Below, piece by piece: positions 60,306 to 64,000 of a stretch of DNA of 64,000 nt. The DNA comes from Mesorhizobium loti (GTDB taxonomy: Bacteria > Pseudomonadota > Alphaproteobacteria > Rhizobiales > Rhizobiaceae). How positions within the stretch are numbered: position 1 is the stretch's first letter; each line of letters starts with the position of its first letter. Both the position numbers and the translations under genes were made by a program. The notes beneath the pieces are model-generated. The model did no database searches. It was not told where the DNA came from and saw only the letters and a program-made list of their open reading frames with translations. The DNA lies in NCBI GenBank assembly GCA_002356515.1, contig AP017605.1, positions 6,557,020 to 6,621,019 of the forward strand, written 5' to 3'.

Positions 60306-60629
60306 ATGCCGGAGCAACCCAGAAAACCCCGCCGCCTTGTGCAGACCCTGTGCAAAGCACATGAGGTTGGTCAGCTGATCCGCGTCCGCTGCGTCAACTG
60401 CAACATCACCCGCCACTATCTGCCCGGCGACCTTGCCAAGCTGGTTGGAGACATTCCGTTCTGGGACGTTGACCGCCACATGCGTTGCGAGCGCTGTAAG
60501 AGGCGTGACCTTGATGTGGATATCCTGCTGCCGAGCGCATCGGAGGGCATGAAGATACGGGTGAGGCGGCTTGCAGAGGTCCGTATGGTGCGGCGGGTCA
60601 TCTGGAGGGATGATACGCCAAAGGACTAG
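60306..60629 (+). CDS. Small zinc-ribbon-like protein of unknown function
   Basis: A 107-residue protein with two CxxC knuckles (CVNC and CERC, about 32 residues apart) separated by HYLPGDLAKLVGDIPFWDVD, which predicts one zinc site. It is rich in Arg. ATG at 60306 (MPEQPRKPRR) is chosen; a TTG at 60276 is in frame with a purine-rich stretch but would add an atypical N-terminus. No function assigned; nucleic-acid or protein binding is plausible. Confidence 0.6.
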   Translation: MPEQPRKPRRLVQTLCKAHEVGQLIRVRCVNCNITRHYLPGDLAKLVGDIPFWDVDRHMRCERCKRRDLDVDILLPSASEGMKIRVRRLAEVRMVRRVIWRDDTPKD

Positions 60630-60645
60630 CAAGAGCTCTCGATAC

Positions 60646-61197
60646 TCACGGGATCGGAGCCATGATGTCAGTTCGATAAAACCAATGGACCAATATTTTT
60701 GTGCGATCAGCGGGATAAACGCTCGCGCATTCCATCCTCTTGTTCCTGTAGTCAGGAATTTCTAGCCAGATGGTGCATTTCCACTGTCGCGTGCCATAGT
60801 CAGGGTGAAGCTTGAAATAGGAAATTACCACCGTCTTGACGCCATCCAGCATCTCCTCGCGCAGTCGGTGGCAATCCGAACGCGGAGGATCAACCAAGGC
60901 CGGCGGCTTGACGCGCCAAGCCGCGTAGGGGGCCAGCCTTTGGTATTGTAAGCCGTGGTCCACAATTGTATCGGCGTGGGTGAGCACGCGTTGCGTTTCG
61001 TCCTCCACCACAGCATCCAATGTGGTTTGAAAGCGTGGCATTTTGCGGAGGGCCTGATTGGCCATAGTCATAGGTTCGCAGTCCGCCTCTTCGACCAACT
61101 GGTTGTCACTCAACGCGGCCCATGAAGCCAACGGCGAGCAGGCCGAAGCGACAACGGCGGCGGCGATTTTAACAGAGACGACTTTCAGGAATTTCAT
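60646..61197 (-). CDS. Exported hypothetical protein
   Basis: A 183-residue protein with a signal peptide (KFLKVVSVKIAAAVVASACS, cleavage likely near ASWA-A). The mature part has four to five Cys that could form disulphides and aromatic-rich strands (KCTIWLEIPDYRNKRMECAS). ATG at 61197 is preferred to 61212. Not recognised. It follows the SOS-associated peptidase gene on the same strand, 18 bp after its stop. Confidence 0.6.
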   Translation of the reverse strand: MKFLKVVSVKIAAAVVASACSPLASWAALSDNQLVEEADCEPMTMANQALRKMPRFQTTLDAVVEDETQRVLTHADTIVDHGLQYQRLAPYAAWRVKPPALVDPPRSDCHRLREEMLDGVKTVVISYFKLHPDYGTRQWKCTIWLEIPDYRNKRMECASVYPADRTKILVHWFYRTDIMAPIP

Positions 61198-61215
61198 GAG
61201 GCCTGATTCCATAAA

Positions 61216-61920
61216 TCAGAAGAGCGAGCCCTGCGCGGGAAACTGCTGCGGAAACTTGATCTGCGTGGCCGGCTTATCGACAATCACCAGCGCATCGTCA
61301 GGCGCTGTGCGCTGCAGCCGTTTCGCCTCCGACCAGGGCGCGGTCAGCCACGTCTCGGTCTCCTCTTGCGTCGTCAGGATCACCGGCATGGCCTTCTCGT
61401 GGATTGGCTTGATGAGCGCGTTGGGCGCGGTCGTCATGAAGCCATAAAGCTCAAAGTCGCCCGGGCCGTCCTTGACCTTGCGCACCCCCTGCCACGGCGT
61501 CCACAGGCCAGCAAAGAAGAACAGCGGGCGGTCCTCATTGAGCGCAAACCAATAGTTCCGCTGGATGCCTGTCTCAGGGTCCTTGTCGCCTTGTGTCGGG
61601 CTGGGCTCCGCAAAACTCGTCACCGGCACCACACAGCGGTTCTCGACGCCGACATACTTCTGCCAATGGCCATACTGCGGATTGCGTATGTTGGTGGTGC
61701 CGTAATCGGCCTTGCCCTTCATCCGCTCAACGGGTGTCGGCATGCCCCAAAGCAGGCTGGCCAGTTCCCGTTGCCCATCCAGCGCATTGCGCACCACCGG
61801 GCCGGGCTGGTTGGGGTAGATGTCGATGGATGGCTCAAGGTTGCCCAGTATGTCCCGCAAAGTGCGGGTCCATTGGCGGACGGCTTCTTGCGATGTGGTG
61901 ATGTTGTAGAGATTGCACAT
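61216..61920 (-). CDS. SOS response-associated peptidase (YedK/HMCES family)
   Basis: A 234-residue SRAP-family protein. It starts MCNLYNITTSQEAVRQW with the catalytic Cys2 that crosslinks to abasic sites in single-stranded DNA. Conserved YPNQPGPVVRN, LLWGMPTP and RCVVPVTSFAEP, and a late segment with His (PIHEKAMPVIL), complete the active site. ATG at 61920 is chosen because Cys must follow Met; two extra codons upstream are in frame. Confidence 0.93.
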   Translation of the reverse strand: MCNLYNITTSQEAVRQWTRTLRDILGNLEPSIDIYPNQPGPVVRNALDGQRELASLLWGMPTPVERMKGKADYGTTNIRNPQYGHWQKYVGVENRCVVPVTSFAEPSPTQGDKDPETGIQRNYWFALNEDRPLFFFAGLWTPWQGVRKVKDGPGDFELYGFMTTAPNALIKPIHEKAMPVILTTQEETETWLTAPWSEAKRLQRTAPDDALVIVDKPATQIKFPQQFPAQGSLF

Positions 61921-61964
61921 GGTCACACTCTGCCGTGAGTGTGCTCCGTCGACTAGTCGAAAAA

Positions 61965-62084
61965 TTCGGACGGAAGGTGCGAAACGGCTGTGCTACCGCC
62001 GTCACCACAGGCCATTGCGCGAAGTTCGTGCTGGCGTTGTCGGATATTGGGCCTGGGATGTCACTGGTCGAGCTGCCGGAGTGA
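61965..62084 (+). pseudogene. Decayed copy of the 3' end of the dehydrogenase gene
   Basis: Read in the matching frame from 61983, this encodes NGCATAVTTGHCAKFVLALS and DIGPGMSLVELPE then a stop at 62082-62084. The dehydrogenase at 58862 ends NGFATAVATGHGEKFVPALS, DIVAGLNGVSLVEPPTT. DNA identity is high over about 100 bp with one short deletion. No start or upstream coding part is present. Confidence 0.8.
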
Positions 62085-62164
62085 CAGGGCGGAAGGTAAG
62101 TTGCATTAGTGAAGCTAGTCTCGTCCAAGTGGAAAGTAGCAGCATCCAATGCTGGCGCAAGAGA

Positions 62165-62611
62165 TCAGGAAAACAAAATTCCCTGTACTGCTAATAGAAA
62201 TCGAACGCCTGCTGCAAGACAAAAAAATAGTGACATTGAGCTCAAGAAGGCGATGCCTCGAAGCCGGACAAAATTTGTCTTGGGCGCATGAGCCGGAAGG
62301 ATGCCCATCGTGTAAATGGATGCGGCAAGCGCAAGCACCGCCCAGAAAGCAGCATAGAATACGTGATACTTCGCAGTTTCAGCGATAGGCGTTTTTGCCA
62401 AGGCAACGAAAGCACCTATGCCAGCCAGTATTACTGAAGACCCTGTAATAATTGACCCTAACTGCCCCATAATAACAGTCGCACCTAGGGATCTCTCTTC
62501 CGCATCCTCTTCGGTCTCGTTAAGCTTATAACCTATCCAATGCCAATTTAACCAGAGTAACCATACTATGAGTAGCCCGATATCAGGCACAGGAAGATTG
62601 CTATTTGACAT
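62165..62611 (-). CDS. Hypothetical four-helix membrane protein
   Basis: A 148-residue protein with hydrophobic segments at about 12-30, 47-70, 83-103 and 118-143 and an acidic cytoplasmic-like loop (NETEEDAEERS) after the first. Not recognised. Its ATG overlaps the preceding exported-protein gene by 11 bp, indicating coupling. Less GC-rich codon use than the transporter genes suggests later acquisition. Confidence 0.6.
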   Translation of the reverse strand: MSNSNLPVPDIGLLIVWLLWLNWHWIGYKLNETEEDAEERSLGATVIMGQLGSIITGSSVILAGIGAFVALAKTPIAETAKYHVFYAAFWAVLALAASIYTMGILPAHAPKTNFVRLRGIAFLSSMSLFFCLAAGVRFLLAVQGILFS

Positions 62612-63128
62612 CGCTCAAACTTCCAAGGTCTAGGACATCACTAAAATACATTTTGGAATCCTTTGGCCAATTTGTATCAATTTCTTGTTGGGCCTCACCT
62701 TTTGCAATGAAGGCCGGGAATTGCGTTACCAAGGGCCCAACAGCAGCGCGAATCTCCGAACGTACCTTTTCGCTTCCAAAGGCACCGTATGCCTTTGGCC
62801 AATAGGGCTCTGCGATTGGCGGCTTATTTGGAAACAGACACCACGCAGCAAGCCCAGCCAAATAGTCCTCATCCGACGGGGTGTCGCGACCATTCTTCAA
62901 AGCAACCGCAACCGCGACTTGGTTCACGGCCGCCAAAAGGCCCATATATTGGCCAATGTTCTCCGGGGAGACGGAATCCCACTTCACGTGCAACCTCTCG
63001 GCCAGTGGGGTAGTTAAGGCAATCTTCTGAAGACGCTCCGGGATAATGGATGGCCCATCTTCCTGCGCTTTAGCGGCAGAACCAAAAATAATTGAGGTGA
63101 ATACAATAATTAAGATTGCGCGCAACAT
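62601..63128 (-). CDS. Exported hypothetical protein, coupled to membrane-protein gene
   Basis: A 175-residue protein with a signal peptide (LRAILIIVFTSIIFGSAAKA-Q). The mature part has few recognisable features: VSPENIGQYMGLLAAVNQVA and a Pro/Trp-rich middle (FPNKPPIAEPYWPKAYGAFG). ATG at 63128 follows GGAGGGAAGGG and is better than the in-frame start at 63155. The composition is AT-richer than the window average. Function unknown. Confidence 0.6.
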   Translation of the reverse strand: MLRAILIIVFTSIIFGSAAKAQEDGPSIIPERLQKIALTTPLAERLHVKWDSVSPENIGQYMGLLAAVNQVAVAVALKNGRDTPSDEDYLAGLAAWCLFPNKPPIAEPYWPKAYGAFGSEKVRSEIRAAVGPLVTQFPAFIAKGEAQQEIDTNWPKDSKMYFSDVLDLGSLSDVK

Positions 63129-63259
63129 TGCCCTTCCCTCCACAAGCAATCGCATCCTGTGTTGCCGGCGGCCATAGAGTCAATGATCTAGAAGCTTCGC
63201 TTTCATGTCCCTCCATTTTTTGGCGAAGTCTTCGATCTTAGTACGTCAAATATATAGCG

Positions 63260-64000
63260 TTATCCCCCAGCCCGCCCGCGCACAGCCTTCCTCAACCGCG
63301 AATGCCGCACCGGAGACGGCACCTCCGGCGCCGGCGCAGTAGGCTCCGCGACCGCCTCCCCATCATGCAACCCCACCCTCAGCGCGGCACCCGCCAGGTG
63401 GTCGCGCATGGCCGCTTGCGCGCCTTCGGCGTCGCCGGCGCGGATGGCGGTCAGGATGCGCTCGTGCTCGCCGAGCGTGATGCGGGCCATGTCGTCGGAT
63501 TTCTGCTGGTTGCCGGCGGCCAGGATGCTTTCGCGCACGCGTTCGGAGACGAAGACCAGGAACTGGCCCATGTAGGAATTGCGCGTCGCCTCGGCGACGG
63601 TGCGGTGGAATTCTAGGTCGCTGCGCAGCCAGGCGACGCTGCCATAGGGGGCGGCGCGCATGCCGGCCAGTGCGGCGCCCATCGCGGCGAGGTCGGTCTC
63701 CGAGCGCCGCTTGGCGGCAAGGGCGGCGGCCTGCACTTCGAGGATGCCGCGCAGTTCGAACAGGTTGCGGAAGGAATCGGCGCGCTGCAGCGCCTCATAG
63801 TCGATGGTCAGCACCGTCGGGTTGGTGCTCTCCACCACGAAGGCGCCGCGCCCCTGCTGCGACCAGATGCGGCCTTCCGAGCGCAGCCGCGCGATCGCCT
63901 CGCGCACGACGTTGCGGCTGACGCCGAACGTGGTTGCCAGCGCCTGTTCGGTCGGCAGCTGGTCGCCGGGTTTTAGGCGCCCTTGCGCGATCTCGCGCGA
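63260..64000 (-). CDS. GntR-family transcriptional regulator, FCD type, N-terminus outside window
   Basis: The visible 246 residues start inside the winged HTH (LKPGDQLPTEQALATTFGVS, RNVVREAIARLRSEG) and are in frame to the right edge. The FCD domain has DLEFHRTVAEATRNSYMGQF and EHERILTAIRAGDAEGAQ, and a basic tail (SRLRKAVRGRAGG) follows. The start codon lies beyond position 64000. Its targets are not in the window. Confidence 0.92.
   Translation of the reverse strand, partial: SREIAQGRLKPGDQLPTEQALATTFGVSRNVVREAIARLRSEGRIWSQQGRGAFVVESTNPTVLTIDYEALQRADSFRNLFELRGILEVQAAALAAKRRSETDLAAMGAALAGMRAAPYGSVAWLRSDLEFHRTVAEATRNSYMGQFLVFVSERVRESILAAGNQQKSDDMARITLGEHERILTAIRAGDAEGAQAAMRDHLAGAALRVGLHDGEAVAEPTAPAPEVPSPVRHSRLRKAVRGRAGG

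Noticed and set aside
59768..61964. Interpretation of the small-gene segment as a mobile island
   Set aside because: The flanking repeats are only partly similar and no integrase or mobilisation gene is visible, so it is reported only as an observation, not as a mobile element.
1..64000. CRISPR arrays, tRNA/rRNA genes, transposases, integrases and phage genes other than T6SS tail-like parts
   Set aside because: No regularly spaced repeats, cloverleaf-like sequences or transposase/integrase motifs were noticed when reading both strands; a covariance-model scan would be needed to be certain about small RNAs.

Overview
The window looks like chromosomal DNA of a high-GC alphaproteobacterium of the Mesorhizobium/Phyllobacteriaceae type. 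That is inferred from the GC-rich codon use, tightly overlapping ATGA/GTGA operons, many ABC uptake systems with FCD-type GntR regulators, and T6SS gene content like that of rhizobia and agrobacteria. No rRNA, tRNA, IS element, integrase or CRISPR array was seen.

Region 1 (1-36.5 kb) is a complete type VI secretion system. A left minus-strand operon (9289 down to the window edge) carries an FHA protein, TssL1, TssM1, a PP2C phosphatase and a Ser/Thr kinase that runs off the left end. A short plus-strand operon (9.4-13.4 kb) carries VgrG, a DUF6484 protein and a TIGR02270-type HEAT-like protein. A long minus-strand operon (33.4 down to 13.4 kb) reads tssA-tssB-tssC-hcp-tssE-tssF-tssG-tagH2-tssJ-tssK-tssL2-tssM2-tagF. 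It continues without a real gap into a cargo module: a DUF4150 (PAAR-like) protein with a candidate zinc-nuclease C-terminus, two related putative immunity proteins, a DUF2169 adaptor and a ketosynthase-fold protein without active-site residues. ClpV (tssH) is divergent at the right. The most unusual points are the duplicated TagH-TssL-TssM set within one locus and the cargo module.

Region 2 (36.6-44.9 kb) is a carbohydrate locus, probably for an amino sugar or its derivative. It has a HutC-type GntR regulator, a Gfo/Idh/MocA oxidoreductase, a sugar ABC transporter (binding protein, two permeases, MalK-type ATPase), a double-SIS isomerase/deaminase-like protein and a ROK-family kinase-like protein. 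A near-perfect dyad lies just upstream of the binding-protein gene.

Region 3 (45-53.4 kb) is a PotABCD-type transporter, a terminator, an FCD regulator, and a divergent operon of an FAH-family enzyme, an amidohydrolase and a V4R-like protein, followed by an aldo/keto reductase. The same 24-bp element precedes both the transporter and the enzyme operon, so the two are probably co-regulated by the FCD protein between them.

Region 4 (53.5-59.8 kb) is a branched-chain-amino-acid-type (Liv/HAAT) transporter whose binding-protein gene is broken by what looks like an internal inversion plus deletion, then intact permease and ATPase genes, an FCD regulator and a 3-hydroxyisobutyrate-dehydrogenase-family enzyme.

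Region 5 (59.8-64 kb) holds small, mostly unknown genes, some less GC-rich than the rest: two small alpha-helical proteins, a zinc-ribbon protein, an exported protein, an SOS-associated (YedK/HMCES) peptidase, a decayed copy of the 3' end of the dehydrogenase gene, a four-helix membrane protein coupled to an exported protein, and a third FCD regulator cut by the right edge.
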